Assembly: GCF_000069225.1 (NCBI RefSeq)
Contig: NC_010407.1
Span: 930,001 to 994,000 of the forward strand
Length of the DNA stretch: 64,000 nt
Origin: Clavibacter sepedonicus
GTDB taxonomy: Bacteria > Actinomycetota > Actinomycetes > Actinomycetales > Microbacteriaceae
Direction: 5' to 3'
Shown: one piece after another, positions 33,762 to 43,504 of the stretch
How positions within the stretch are numbered: the stretch's first letter is position 1
Layout: each line of letters begins with the position of its first letter
Notes under the pieces: model-generated
What the model saw: the letters and a program-made list of their open reading frames with translations, nothing else
What the model was told of the DNA's origin: nothing
The model's database searches: none
Made by a program: the position numbers and the translations under genes

Positions 33762-34792
33762 TCCCCGTCGCCGTCCGCCCAGGAGGGCGCCCGCCCGCGC
33801 CCTCCCGGGCGGGCGCGGGTCCCTCGGGCTCCGCGCCGTCCCGGGCGGGCGCGGGCACGCGGGGCCTCCGCCGCACGTGGCCGTACTACGTCGCCATCGC
33901 GCCGTTCTTCGTGCTGTTCGCGATCTTCGGCCTGTTCCCCGCCGTCTACTCGCTCGTGCTCTCGTTCCAGGACTGGAACGGGCTCGGCACGGCCAAGTGG
34001 GTGGGCCTCGCGAACTTCCAGGCCCTCGCGGCCGACGCCACCTTCTGGCTGTCGATCAAGAACACGCTCATCATCTTCGCGCTGTCCACGTTCCCGATGA
34101 TGGTGATCGCGGTCGTCGTCGCGGCCATGCTCAACTCGGCGAAGCGGCTCAGCACCTTCTACAAGATCAGCTACTTCGTGCCGAACGTGACGAGCGTGGT
34201 GGCGATGGCGGTGCTGTTCGGATCCATCTTCGGCGACAGCTTCGGGCTCGTGAACGCGGGCCTCCGCGCGATCGGGCTCGACGGCGTGGCCTGGCTCTCG
34301 ACGCCGTGGGCGATCCAGGTGACCATCGCGATCCTCATCACGTACCAGTGGACCGGCTACAACGCGATCATCTTCCTCGCGGGCATGCAGGCCATCGGCA
34401 CCGAGGTCTACGAGGCCGCCAAGCTCGACGGCGCCGGCGCCATCCGCACGTTCTGGTCGGTGACGCTGCCGCTGCTGCGCCCCACGATCCTGTTCGTGCT
34501 CGTGGTCTCGACCATCACGGGCCTGCAGAGCTTCACCGAGGCGCAGGTGCTCACGGCCTCGTCCAGCACGACGAACCCGAACTCGGGCGGCGCGGGCCAG
34601 GCCGGCCTCACGACCGTCCTGTACTTCTACCAGCAGGCCTTCAACTACAACCGCTTCGGCTACGGCGCCGCCATCGCGTGGGGCGTGTTCCTGCTCGTGG
34701 TGATCTTCTCCATCATCAGCTTCCGGCTCGGGTCGGAGAAGAAGGAGAAGGTCGTGCGGGCGGCCGGCACGAGGAAGGGGCACCGCGCATGA
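33758..34792 (+). CDS. CUT1 sugar ABC transporter permease (first)
   Basis: A 344-residue permease (MalF/UgpA-like) starting with GTG that overlaps the binding-protein stop (GTGA). The first 45 residues are Pro/Arg/Gly/Ala-rich and include a repeated PSRAGAG. Six hydrophobic segments follow, with the ABC-contact EAA loop (EAAKLDGAGAIRTFWSVTLP) near residue 220. It forms the channel with the next gene product. Confidence 0.92.
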   Translation: MIPVAVRPGGRPPAPSRAGAGPSGSAPSRAGAGTRGLRRTWPYYVAIAPFFVLFAIFGLFPAVYSLVLSFQDWNGLGTAKWVGLANFQALAADATFWLSIKNTLIIFALSTFPMMVIAVVVAAMLNSAKRLSTFYKISYFVPNVTSVVAMAVLFGSIFGDSFGLVNAGLRAIGLDGVAWLSTPWAIQVTIAILITYQWTGYNAIIFLAGMQAIGTEVYEAAKLDGAGAIRTFWSVTLPLLRPTILFVLVVSTITGLQSFTEAQVLTASSSTTNPNSGGAGQAGLTTVLYFYQQAFNYNRFGYGAAIAWGVFLLVVIFSIISFRLGSEKKEKVVRAAGTRKGHRA

Positions 34793-35712
34793 GCACGACC
34801 GTCCACGCCGCGGGATCCGCCGCGGCCCGTGTCGCCGACCGGGCATCGGGCCGGCCGCGCGACGAGCGCACCGGCCGTCCCGCCGGCCGTCGGCAGCTGC
34901 CGCCCGGACGCGTGATCCTGCACGGGATCCTCTTCGCGGGATCCATCGTGAGCCTCTTCCCGCTCTACTGGCTCGTCGTGATGGCGAGCAACACCACGAG
35001 CGACATCTACAAGTCGCCGCCCGTGCTCGTGCCGGGGCCGCACCTGTGGGACAACATCCAGGCCGTGTTCCGCACGATCGACTTCGGCGGATCGCTCATG
35101 AACACCGTCATCGTCGCGGTCTCCGTGACGGTGCTCGTGCTGTTCTTCGACTCGATCGCGGCGTTCACGTTCGCGAAGTACGAGTTCCCCGGCCGCCGCG
35201 TGCTCTTCGGGCTGCTGCTCGTGACGTTCATGCTGCCCGCGCAGCTGTCGGTGATCCCGCAGTTCGTGACGATGATCAACCTCGGCTGGGTCGGCCAGCT
35301 GCAGGCGCTCATCGTGCCGGCCGCCGCGAACGCGTTCGGCATCTTCTGGCTGCGGCAGTTCATCATCTCGAGCGTGCCGGACGAGCTCATCGACGCGGCG
35401 CGCATCGACGGCGCCGGGTTCTTCCGGCAGTACCTCACCGTGTGCCTGCCGCTCATCCGGCCGGGCCTCGGGTTCCTCGGGATCTTCACCTTCATCGCCG
35501 CGTGGAACGACTACCTCTGGCCGCTCATCGTGCTGAACGACCCGGGCACGCTCACGCTGCAGGTCGCGATGAGCCAGCTCAACAGCGCCCACGGCAAGGA
35601 CTACGGCATGGTCATGGCGGGCGCGCTGCTCGCGGTGATCCCGCTCATCGTCGTGTTCCTCGTGGGGGCGAAGCAGTTCATCGGCGACATCGCGAAGGGC
35701 GCGCTGAAGTGA
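34789..35712 (+). CDS. CUT1 sugar ABC transporter permease (second)
   Basis: A 307-residue permease (MalG/UgpE-like) with six hydrophobic segments after a basic 40-residue N-terminus. The EAA loop reads DAARIDGAGFFRQYLTVCLP near residue 200. It overlaps the first permease by four bases, and its stop overlaps the GTG of nagB, so transport and amino-sugar catabolism are translated together. Confidence 0.92.
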   Translation: MSTTVHAAGSAAARVADRASGRPRDERTGRPAGRRQLPPGRVILHGILFAGSIVSLFPLYWLVVMASNTTSDIYKSPPVLVPGPHLWDNIQAVFRTIDFGGSLMNTVIVAVSVTVLVLFFDSIAAFTFAKYEFPGRRVLFGLLLVTFMLPAQLSVIPQFVTMINLGWVGQLQALIVPAAANAFGIFWLRQFIISSVPDELIDAARIDGAGFFRQYLTVCLPLIRPGLGFLGIFTFIAAWNDYLWPLIVLNDPGTLTLQVAMSQLNSAHGKDYGMVMAGALLAVIPLIVVFLVGAKQFIGDIAKGALK

Positions 35713-36473
35713 CGGACGTCTCGACGCGACCGCCGCGCATCACGGCCGTGGACGACGCGGCTGCCCTCGGGATGGCGGCGGCCGACGTGGTGCAGGCGTT
35801 CATCGGCGAGGACCCAGCCGGCGTGCTCGGTGTCGCGACCGGATCCAGCCCCGAGCCGCTCTACGCCGAGCTCGCCCGGCGGCACCGGGAACGCGGCCTC
35901 GTCACCGACGGCCTCTCGCTCGTGGCGCTCGACGAGTACGTGGGGCTCCCGGCCGGGCACCCGCAGTCGTACCTCGCGTTCGTGCGGGACCGCATCGCCG
36001 AGCCGCTCGGCGTGCCGAGCGCGCGCGTCATCGTGCCCGACGGCACGGCGGGCGACCCGCGCGCGGCGGCGCACGAGCACGAGCGGCGGATCCGACGGCT
36101 CGGCGGCGCGGGCCTCCAGATCGTGGGCATCGGCGCCAACGGGCACCTCGGCTTCAACGAGCCGGGCTCGCCCTTCGACGGGATCAGCCGCGTGGTGCGC
36201 CTCGCCGAGGGCACGCGGCGCGACAACGCGCGGTACTTCGGCGGGGATCCCCGGCGAGTGCCGACGCACGCCATCACGCAGGGCATCGCGACGATCATGA
36301 CGGCCGAGCGGATCCTGCTCGTCGCCTCCGGCGCGCGGAAGGCCGACGCGCTCGCCGCGGCGCTCGCCGGACCGGTCGCGGAGGCGGTGCCCGCGTCGAT
36401 CCTGCAGCGGCACCCGCGCGTGACCGTCGTCGCCGACCGGGCCGCGCTCGCGGGGCTCGCGGCGCTCGCCTGA
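35709..36473 (+). CDS. nagB: Glucosamine-6-phosphate deaminase (second copy)
   Basis: A 254-residue NagB with VATGSSPEPLY, ALDEYVG and GIGANGHLGFNEPG. The catalytic Glu is present (E151), in contrast to the NagB at 23802-24587. His146 is also present, and Asn144 occupies the position that is Asn in many Gram-positive NagB proteins. GTG start overlaps the permease stop. Its presence inside the ABC operon implies that the imported glycan yields glucosamine-6-phosphate. No nagA is in this operon, and the one in the PTS operon is broken, so how the acetyl group is removed is unclear. Confidence 0.9.
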   Translation: MTDVSTRPPRITAVDDAAALGMAAADVVQAFIGEDPAGVLGVATGSSPEPLYAELARRHRERGLVTDGLSLVALDEYVGLPAGHPQSYLAFVRDRIAEPLGVPSARVIVPDGTAGDPRAAAHEHERRIRRLGGAGLQIVGIGANGHLGFNEPGSPFDGISRVVRLAEGTRRDNARYFGGDPRRVPTHAITQGIATIMTAERILLVASGARKADALAAALAGPVAEAVPASILQRHPRVTVVADRAALAGLAALA

Positions 36474-36569
36474 TCGGCGCGGTCGCCTGACCGACGCGGG
36501 CGCGGCGGCCGCCGCCCCGCATCCGCCCTCACCGCGCCCCGGCGCACCGACCAGCACGGGAGTCCCCGC

Positions 36570-39560
36570 ATGTCCCACCTCGACGACGTCGCCCCCGGAT
36601 CCGCCTCGAGGCTCCGCCCGCGCGCCCGCTTCGCGACGGACGCGCCCGTCCTCTCCCTCGACGGCGACTGGCGGTTCCGCCTGCTGCCGGAGGCGCCGGT
36701 CGACCGGGCCGGAGCGACGCCCGAGGTCGCGGATCCGGCCCTCGACGCCGCCGCCCTCGACGCGGCCGGCTGGACGACGCTTCCCGTGCCGAGCCACTGG
36801 GTGCTGCACGGCCACGGATCGCCCGCGTACACGAACCTCCAGTACCTGTTCCCCATCGACCCGCCGCACGTGCCCGACGCGAACCCGACGGGCGAGCACC
36901 GGCGCGTGTTCTCGCTGCCCGCCTCCCTCGCGGGCGCCGACCGCGTGCTGCTGCGCACCGACGGGATCGAGGGGCTCGCGACGTTCTGGGTCAACGGCGT
37001 CGAGGCGGGCTGGACGACCGGCAGCCGCCTCACGACCGAGCTCGACGTGACGGAGCTGCTCGTGCCGGGGGAGAACGTGCTCGGGATCCGCGTGCACCAG
37101 TGGTCGGCCGCCTCCTACCTCGAGGACCAGGACCAGTGGTGGCTGCCCGGGATCTTCCGCTCGATCGAGCTGCTCGCCCGGCCCGTCGGCGCCCTCGACG
37201 ACGTGCGGGTGCGGGCCGACCGCGACCCGGCCGACGGATCCGGCCGCCTCGACGTGCAGGTCGACGGCGCGTTCCCCGTGGTGGTGCGCGTGCCCGAGCT
37301 GGGGATCCACGCGACCTGGGAGACCGCGGCCGACGTCGCGCCCGTCTCCCTCCCCGCGGTCGAGGCGTGGAACGCCGAGCGGCCGCGCCTCTACGACGCG
37401 ACCGTGTCGTCGCCCGGCGAGACGGCGACGCTGCGCATCGGCTTCCGCACGGTGCGCATCGACGGCGACGCGCTCCTCGTCGACGGCCGCCGCCTCACCT
37501 TCCGCGGCGTCAACCGGCACGAGTCGCACCCCGAGCGCGGCCGCGTGTTCGACGAGGCCGAGGCGCGCGCCGACCTCGAGCTGATGAAGCGGAGCGGCGT
37601 GAACGCGATCCGCACTTCCCACTACCCGCCGCATCCGCGCCTCATCGACATCGCCGACGAGCTCGGCTTCTGGGTCGTGCTCGAGTGCGACCTCGAGACG
37701 CACGGCTTCTGGGACGTCGAGTGGCGGGACAACCCCTCCGACGACCCGCGCTGGCGCGATGCCTACCTCGACCGCATCGCCCGCACGGTCGGCCGCGACC
37801 GCAACCACCCGTCGATCGTGATGTGGTCACTCGGCAACGAGTCCGGCACCGGGCGCAACATCGCCGCGATGTCGGCGTGGGTGCGGCGCGCGGATCCGAC
37901 CCGTCCCGTGCACTACGAGGGCGACCTCACGGGCGAGCACACCGACGTGTACTCGCGCATGTACCCGACGCTCGAGGAGATCGACTCGGTGTGCGGCACG
38001 CCCGTGGCGAGCATCCACGAGACCACGGGCGCGGCGGGCGCGAAGCAGCGCGCGAAGCCCTTCATCCTGTGCGAGTACGGGCACGCGATGGGCAACGGCC
38101 CTGGATCCCTCGCCGACTACGAGGACGCCATCGACCGCTGGCCGCGCCTGCACGGCGGCTTCGTGTGGGAGTGGCGCGACCACGGGCTGCTCGCGCGCAC
38201 CGCGGACGGCCGGCCCTTCCACGCGTACGGCGGCGACTTCGGCGAGCCCGTGCACGACGGGTCGTTCGTGATGGACGGCCTGCTGCTCTCCGACGGCACG
38301 CCCACCCCGGGCCTCGCCGAGCTCGCGGCGGTCATCGCGCCCGTGCGGGTGCGGGTCGCGGCCGACGGATCCGGCGTGCGGGTGGAGAACCGGCGGCACA
38401 GCGCATCCACCGACGACGTCGACCTCGTCTGGATCCTCGCCCACGACGGCCGACCCGTCGCCCGCGGGATCCTCGAGCACGCGCCCCTCGTGGCGGGCTC
38501 CACGGCGACGCTCCCGCTGCCCGCCGAGGCGCGCGCCGCCGGCCACGCCGAGGAGGCGCACGTGACGGTGCAGGTGGTGACGCGGCACGACGCGCCGTGG
38601 GCCGAGGCCGGTCACGTCGTGTCGTCGCACCAGGCGCTCGTGCGCGACCGGCCCGCACCGAGGCCGCGTCCGGCCGGGCGTTGGTACGGGGACGCGCTCG
38701 GCGTCGGGACCTTTGACGCGCGCGGCGACCTCGTCTCCTGGGGCGGCGTGCCCGTGCGCGGCCCGCGGCTGGAACTGTGGCGCGCCCCGACCGAGAACGA
38801 CCGCGGGGCTGGCCAGGGATCGTACGAGCTGGCCGAGCCCGAGCTGACCCGCGGCCGCGGCGCCGAGGAGTCCCCGCCGTCGGCCGACCGGTGGAGGGGG
38901 CGCGGGCTGCACCGGCTCACGCACCGGCTCCTCGGATCCACCCGCACCGCCGACGGAGTGGAGACGCGGATGCGCGTGCAGGCCGCGCACTCCGGCGCAG
39001 GCGTCGACGTGGCCTTCCGCTGGACCGCGACCGACCGCGGCCTCCTGCTCGCGACCGAGGCCGTGCCCTTCGGTGTGTGGGACTGCACCTGGCCGCGCGT
39101 CGGTGTGCGCATCGCCCTGCCCGCCGCGCTCGCGGACCACCCGGTCACCTGGCACGGCACCGGCCCCGGGGAGTCGTACGCGGACAGCCGCGCCGCCGCC
39201 CGCGTCGGCCGCTTCGCGTCGAGCGTCGACGGCCTCGCGGTCACCTACGCGCGCCCGCAGGAGACGGGCCACCGGCCGGAGCTGCGCTCGCTCGTGGTCG
39301 GCGACGGATCCGCGACCCCGCTCACCGTGACGACCGTGCCCGACGGATCCGGCCACCGCGCCGGCTTCCAGCTCTCCCGCTGGACCCCGCAGCAGATGAC
39401 CGACGTCGGCCACCCGCACGAGCTGCCCGACCCCGACGGGCTCCATCTGCTCCTCGACGACGCCCAGCACGGCCTCGGATCCCGCGCGTGCGGCCCCGAC
39501 GTGCTCCCGCGCCACGCGCTCTGGCCGTCGCTGCGCACGTGGGAGGTGCTGCTGGGGTAG
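36570..39560 (+). CDS. lacZ: GH2 beta-galactosidase (LacZ type)
   Basis: A 996-residue five-domain enzyme that hydrolyses beta-galactosides. The sugar-binding jelly-roll domain shows PVPSHWVLHG and ENVLGIRVHQWS. The barrel has FRGVNRHESHPERGR, the acid/base in SLGNESGTG (E424) and the nucleophile in ILCEYGHAMGN (E502). The C-terminal Bgal_small_N domain begins near residue 700 (WGGVPVRGPRLELWRAPTEN). Length is close to E. coli LacZ. No signal peptide, so it acts on imported sugars. It is the last gene of the PfkB-ABC-nagB operon, 96 bases after nagB. Confidence 0.93.
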   Translation: MSHLDDVAPGSASRLRPRARFATDAPVLSLDGDWRFRLLPEAPVDRAGATPEVADPALDAAALDAAGWTTLPVPSHWVLHGHGSPAYTNLQYLFPIDPPHVPDANPTGEHRRVFSLPASLAGADRVLLRTDGIEGLATFWVNGVEAGWTTGSRLTTELDVTELLVPGENVLGIRVHQWSAASYLEDQDQWWLPGIFRSIELLARPVGALDDVRVRADRDPADGSGRLDVQVDGAFPVVVRVPELGIHATWETAADVAPVSLPAVEAWNAERPRLYDATVSSPGETATLRIGFRTVRIDGDALLVDGRRLTFRGVNRHESHPERGRVFDEAEARADLELMKRSGVNAIRTSHYPPHPRLIDIADELGFWVVLECDLETHGFWDVEWRDNPSDDPRWRDAYLDRIARTVGRDRNHPSIVMWSLGNESGTGRNIAAMSAWVRRADPTRPVHYEGDLTGEHTDVYSRMYPTLEEIDSVCGTPVASIHETTGAAGAKQRAKPFILCEYGHAMGNGPGSLADYEDAIDRWPRLHGGFVWEWRDHGLLARTADGRPFHAYGGDFGEPVHDGSFVMDGLLLSDGTPTPGLAELAAVIAPVRVRVAADGSGVRVENRRHSASTDDVDLVWILAHDGRPVARGILEHAPLVAGSTATLPLPAEARAAGHAEEAHVTVQVVTRHDAPWAEAGHVVSSHQALVRDRPAPRPRPAGRWYGDALGVGTFDARGDLVSWGGVPVRGPRLELWRAPTENDRGAGQGSYELAEPELTRGRGAEESPPSADRWRGRGLHRLTHRLLGSTRTADGVETRMRVQAAHSGAGVDVAFRWTATDRGLLLATEAVPFGVWDCTWPRVGVRIALPAALADHPVTWHGTGPGESYADSRAAARVGRFASSVDGLAVTYARPQETGHRPELRSLVVGDGSATPLTVTTVPDGSGHRAGFQLSRWTPQQMTDVGHPHELPDPDGLHLLLDDAQHGLGSRACGPDVLPRHALWPSLRTWEVLLG

Positions 39561-39602
39561 CCCGGCGAGCCGCCGTGTCCGCCCCGAGCCGTGCGTGCCG
39601 CG

Positions 39603-40118
39603 TCAGATCGTGCGCGTGGAGCTCGTCCAGCCGACGACCCAGTCCGGCATCCGCATGTCGTCGGGGGCCGGGCCGACGAGCTCGTCCAGCTCCGACGCGG
39701 ACACCGTCCCGCCGCCCTCCTGGAGGAAGCGGTTGCGGACGACGGCGTGCGCCGCGACCTGATCCCCGACGAGGAAGGTCTGCTCGACGTACGACCACCT
39801 GTCGTGCGTGCCGAGGACCCGGCTCTCGACGACGAACCGCTCCCCGAGGGTGAGGGAGCGGCGGTAGGTGACGGTCTGCCCCGCGACGACCGGGTACCAG
39901 CCGCGCGCGCGGACCCGGGCCCAGAGGCCGGAGCGCACGAGGAGGTCCAGGCGGGCGACGTCCATGATCGTGAGGTACCGGCCGTTGTTCATGTGGCCGA
40001 ACAGGTCGAGGTCGTTCGGGAGCACCCGGAAGGCCGTCCGCGCGGTGTCCCATATGCTGAGGCGCCCCCGGCGGCGTGCGGTGAGGCGCATGAGCAGCAG
40101 GCGGAAGTAGAGGTTCAC
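39603..40118 (-). CDS. Hotdog-fold thioesterase-like protein
   Basis: A 171-residue protein with a hotdog thioesterase fold: LPNDLDLFGHMNNGRYLTIM contains the Asp/His/Asn pattern of the 4-hydroxybenzoyl-CoA thioesterase family, followed by the long helix and strands with VVAGQTVTYRRSLTLGERF. The N-terminal 30 residues are hydrophobic and basic, as in THEM6-like proteins, and may associate with the membrane. The acyl-CoA substrate is unknown. It is convergent with lacZ. Confidence 0.82.
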   Translation of the reverse strand: MNLYFRLLLMRLTARRRGRLSIWDTARTAFRVLPNDLDLFGHMNNGRYLTIMDVARLDLLVRSGLWARVRARGWYPVVAGQTVTYRRSLTLGERFVVESRVLGTHDRWSYVEQTFLVGDQVAAHAVVRNRFLQEGGGTVSASELDELVGPAPDDMRMPDWVVGWTSSTRTI

Positions 40119-40374
40119 GGTTCTCCGTTCGAGGGTAGGGCGCCGCTACCGCCCTCCGAGGGGGTGGGGCGGGCGCTGGGCACGACGCTACGGATCCGGT
40201 CGGCCGATCGCGTCGGCAGTCCACATGGCGTGGGCCGCGTCCCGCTCCCGGAGCGCTCGTGCGCGGTCCCCGCGTCGACGGATCCGTTCCGCGACGGCAC
40301 CGGGATCCGCCCACCCGCTGGCGCTAGGCTCCATGCGCGCGCATGGAACTGATCCGTGCGGGAAGGAACACACC
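40119..40374. other. Divergent intergenic region
   Basis: 256 bases between the thioesterase gene (minus) and the flavin reductase gene (plus). It must carry both promoters. I see no other gene or clear operator here. Confidence 0.35.
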
Positions 40375-40947
40375 ATGAGCACCACGTACCGCGTCGGCTA
40401 CCTCGTCGGCAGCCTGTCGTCCACCTCCATCAACCGGGCCCTGTCGCTCGCCCTGAAGCGCCTCGGCGCGCAGGCCGGACTCGAGCTCACCGAGATCCCG
40501 ATCCAGCCGCTGCCCTTCTGCAGCGCCGACATGGACGGCGACTACCCCGCGGTCGCGAACGACTTCAAGGCCGCGATCGCCGACGCGGACGCGATCATGA
40601 TCGTCACGCCCGAGTACAACCGCTCGGTCCCCGGCGTCCTCAAGAACGCGCTCGACTTCGCGAGCCGCCCCTACGGCGAGAACGCGTTCCAGGGCAAGCC
40701 CAGCGCGGTCATCGGCACGTCCATCGGCGCGGTCGGCACGGCGGTCGCGCAGCAGCACCTGCGCAGCATCCTGTCGTTCCTCGCGTCGCCCGAGCTGTCG
40801 CAGCCCGAGGCGTACATCCAGAACACCGAGGGCCTCATCTCGCCCGAGGGCGCGATCTCGAACGCGGGCACCGATGAGTTCCTCGTCGGCTGGCTGCAGG
40901 CGTTCCACGCGCACATCGAGAAGAACCTGGCGAGCGTCTCGGCGTAG
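40375..40947 (+). CDS. NADPH-dependent FMN reductase
   Basis: A 190-residue flavodoxin-like oxidoreductase. GSLSSTSINRAL near residue 12 binds the FMN phosphate, and IMIVTPEYNRSVPGVLKNAL is the signature of the FMN_red / chromate reductase family. It reduces flavins or quinones with NADPH, which protects against redox stress or frees iron. ATG 40375 follows GGAAGGAA. A strong terminator lies directly after it, so it is transcribed alone. Confidence 0.9.
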   Translation: MSTTYRVGYLVGSLSSTSINRALSLALKRLGAQAGLELTEIPIQPLPFCSADMDGDYPAVANDFKAAIADADAIMIVTPEYNRSVPGVLKNALDFASRPYGENAFQGKPSAVIGTSIGAVGTAVAQQHLRSILSFLASPELSQPEAYIQNTEGLISPEGAISNAGTDEFLVGWLQAFHAHIEKNLASVSA

Positions 40948-40963
40948 TCGCCGACGCACGACG

Positions 40964-40997
40964 CGAGGGGCCCGGGCGGGAACGTCCGGGCCCCTCG
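40964..40997 (+). terminator. Strong hairpin terminator after the FMN reductase gene
   Basis: A perfect 12-bp stem (40964-40975 with 40986-40997) with a 10-base loop, starting 17 bases after the stop codon. Confidence 0.75.
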
Positions 40998-41064
40998 TGT
41001 GGGCGCGGGTCGTGTGGCGGCTCCGTCGCCCGTCCCCGGGACCCGGCATGCGATGCTTCCGGGC

Positions 41065-41229
41065 ATGCGCAAGCCCATCCCCACCTGGATCGCGGTTCTC
41101 ATCACGTTCCTCCTCGGCGTGATCTCCTTCTCCCTCCTCCGATCGGCGTGGTCGATCGTGCTCTTCGGTGTCCTCGTCCTCGGCACCGCGGTCATCCACC
41201 GGGTCGTGTCCCGGCGCCTCCGGAGGTAG
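41065..41229 (+). CDS. Small membrane protein (54 residues)
   Basis: Begins MRKPIPTWIAV at ATG 41065. Residues 8-26 and 29-45 form two adjoining hydrophobic stretches, and the C-terminus is basic (HRVVSRRLRR). No family recognised. Codon use fits the genome, but the ribosome site is weak. It lies between a terminator and the iron-transport operon and appears independent of both. Confidence 0.55.
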   Translation: MRKPIPTWIAVLITFLLGVISFSLLRSAWSIVLFGVLVLGTAVIHRVVSRRLRR

Positions 41230-41280
41230 TCCGCGGCCGGGTCGGGCGGCGCGTGGGAACGAGGGTCGAAGCGGCGGGTG

Positions 41281-41300
41281 GGGTAAGGCTATGCTTACCC
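41281..41300 (+). promoter_or_regulatory. Iron-box-like palindrome upstream of siderophore ABC genes
   Basis: GGGTAAG and CTTACCC surround GCTATG, giving a 20-bp inverted repeat that contains TAAGGCTATGCTTA. It resembles the DtxR/IdeR operator (TTAGGTTAGGCTAACCTAA type). It lies 52 bp before the start of the iron-siderophore binding protein, the right place for iron-dependent repression. Confidence 0.55.
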
Positions 41301-41352
41301 GCGGCTCGGGCTCCCCGCCGGGCCGCCCGCCGGCCGCGACCCCAGGAGACCC

Positions 41353-42408
41353 ATGCCCCGCGCTCGCGCCCTCGCCCGCCTCACCGCCACCGCCGTGACG
41401 GGCCTCGTGCTCGTCGCCCTCACCGGATGCGGCGCCTCGGAGGAGGTGCCCGCCGCATCCGTCGCCGAGGCGGGGGAGGGGTCCACGACGTACCCGCTGA
41501 CGCTGTCGAACTGCGGTCACGACGTGACGATCGACCAGGCGCCGTCGCGCGTGGTGTCGCTCGACCAGGACTCCACCGAGATCCTGCTGTCGCTCGGGCT
41601 CCAGGACCGCATGGTCGGGACCGCGTCGTGGACGGATCCCGTGCTCGACTCCCTGGCCGACGCGAACGCGCAGGTGCCCCGACTCGCCGACAACGCGCCC
41701 ACCTACGAGGTGCTCATGGGCGCGGATCCCGACTTCGTCACCGCGTCCTTCGGCCGCCACTACGGCACCGGCGGCGTCGTCACGCGCGACCGGCTGGCCG
41801 AGACGGGGATCTCCTCGTACCTCTCTCCCACGGACTGCGACTCCGACGTCAGCATCAACGGCGGCGGGCAGCGCACCACCCCGCTCACGGTCGACGCGCT
41901 GTACCAGGAGATCCGCGAGATGGCCGAGGTCTTCGACGTGGAGGACCGCGGCGAGGCGCTCGTGTCGTCGCTCCTGCAGCGCGCGGCGGCGGCCACCGAC
42001 GGCATGGACCTCGGTGGCGCCCAGGTCATGTACTGGTTCGCGGACACGAAGACGCCGTACATGGGCGGCGGCTTCGGCGCCACCGCGCTCCTGTCGCGTC
42101 AGACGGGCCTCACCGACACGTTCCCCGAGGTGCGCGACGACTTCATCGCCACCGGATGGGAGACCGTGGTCGACCGCGACCCGGACATCCTCGTGCTCGG
42201 CGACCTCCAGCGGAACCGCTTCCCCGGCGACAAGCTGCAGGACAAGGTCGACTTCCTGAAGTCGGACCCGCTCACGCGCGACCTCACGGCCGTCAAGGAG
42301 GACCGGATGGTGGCGCTGCACGGCGCGGAGCTGAACCCGTCCATCCGCTTCGTCGACGGGCTCGAGAAGATCCGGGCCTGGTGGGACGCGCGCGGGGACC
42401 GGCTCTGA
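41353..42408 (+). CDS. Iron-siderophore ABC transporter, substrate-binding lipoprotein
   Basis: A 351-residue FecB/FepB-type protein. The lipobox is VALTGC, with the lipidated Cys near residue 26. The fold markers are VTIDQAPSRVVSLDQDSTEILLS-like start (SRVVSLDQDSTEILLSLGL) and the TGWETVVDRDPDILVLGD segment. It binds a ferric siderophore outside the membrane. AGGAG precedes ATG. The iron-box-like palindrome upstream suggests repression when iron is plentiful. The permease and ATPase follow. Confidence 0.9.
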   Translation: MPRARALARLTATAVTGLVLVALTGCGASEEVPAASVAEAGEGSTTYPLTLSNCGHDVTIDQAPSRVVSLDQDSTEILLSLGLQDRMVGTASWTDPVLDSLADANAQVPRLADNAPTYEVLMGADPDFVTASFGRHYGTGGVVTRDRLAETGISSYLSPTDCDSDVSINGGGQRTTPLTVDALYQEIREMAEVFDVEDRGEALVSSLLQRAAAATDGMDLGGAQVMYWFADTKTPYMGGGFGATALLSRQTGLTDTFPEVRDDFIATGWETVVDRDPDILVLGDLQRNRFPGDKLQDKVDFLKSDPLTRDLTAVKEDRMVALHGAELNPSIRFVDGLEKIRAWWDARGDRL

Positions 42409-43504
42409 GCGCGGCGGCCCCGGGGGCCTCGGACGCGCAGGGTGCCCCGCGGGCTCCGATCGCGACGGTCGCCCGGCGGGTCATGGGGCTCCCGCACGCG
42501 CTCCGCGTCGCGGTGCTCCTCGCGCTCGGGATCGTCGCCCTCGCGCTCTCGGTCGGCGTCGCCGTGACCCTCGGCCCGGCCGACGTGTCGCTCGTGAACG
42601 TGCGCGACATCCTGCTCAACCACGCGGGGCTCGCGAGCATCCCGGTGCGGGTCTCCGAGGACGCCATCGTGTGGCAGGAGCGCCTGCCGCGGGCGCTCGT
42701 CGCGGCCGCGTGCGGCGCGGGGCTCGGCCTCTGCGGCGTCGTGCTCCAGTCGCTGCTGCGGAACCCGCTCGCCGATCCCTTCGTGCTCGGCGTCTCCTCG
42801 GGCGCGTCCACCGGGGCCGTGCTCATCGGCGTGCTGGGTCTCGGCGGCGGCGCGATCGGCATGTCCGGCGGCGCGTTCATCGGCGCGCTGGTGGCGTTCG
42901 GCTTCGTGCTGCTGCTCGCGCGCTTCTCCTCGGGCGGCACGGCGGGCGTGATCCTCGCGGGCGTCGCCGGAACGCAGCTCTTCTCCGCGCTCACGTCGCT
43001 CGTGGTCTTCGCGTTCGCGGACTCCGACGAGACGCGTGGCATCATGTTCTGGCTCCTCGGATCCCTCGAGGGCATGCGCTGGGACGAGGTCGGCCTCAGC
43101 GTCGGCGTGGTCGCGGTCGGCGCGGTCGTGTGCCTCGCCTCCGCCCGCTCCCTCGACGCGTTCGCGTTCGGGGAGGAGGTGGCGTCGTCGCTCGGGATCC
43201 ACGTGGGCCGCACCCGCACGATCCTCCTGGTCGTCACGGCGCTCCTCACCGCCACGCTCGTGAGCATCGCGGGGGCCATCGGCTTCGTCGGCCTGGTGCT
43301 CCCGCACGCGGCGCGCCTCATGTTCGGCCAGCGGCACGCGCGCGTCGTCCCCGCGACGATCGTGCTCGGCGCGGTGTTCATGGTGTGGGTCGACGCGGTC
43401 TCCCGGCTCGCGTTCGCGCCCACGCCGCTGCCCGTGGGCGTCGGCACCGCACTCGTCGGCGTGCCCGTGTTCATGCTGCTGCTGATGCGGAACCGGGGCC
43501 GGGC

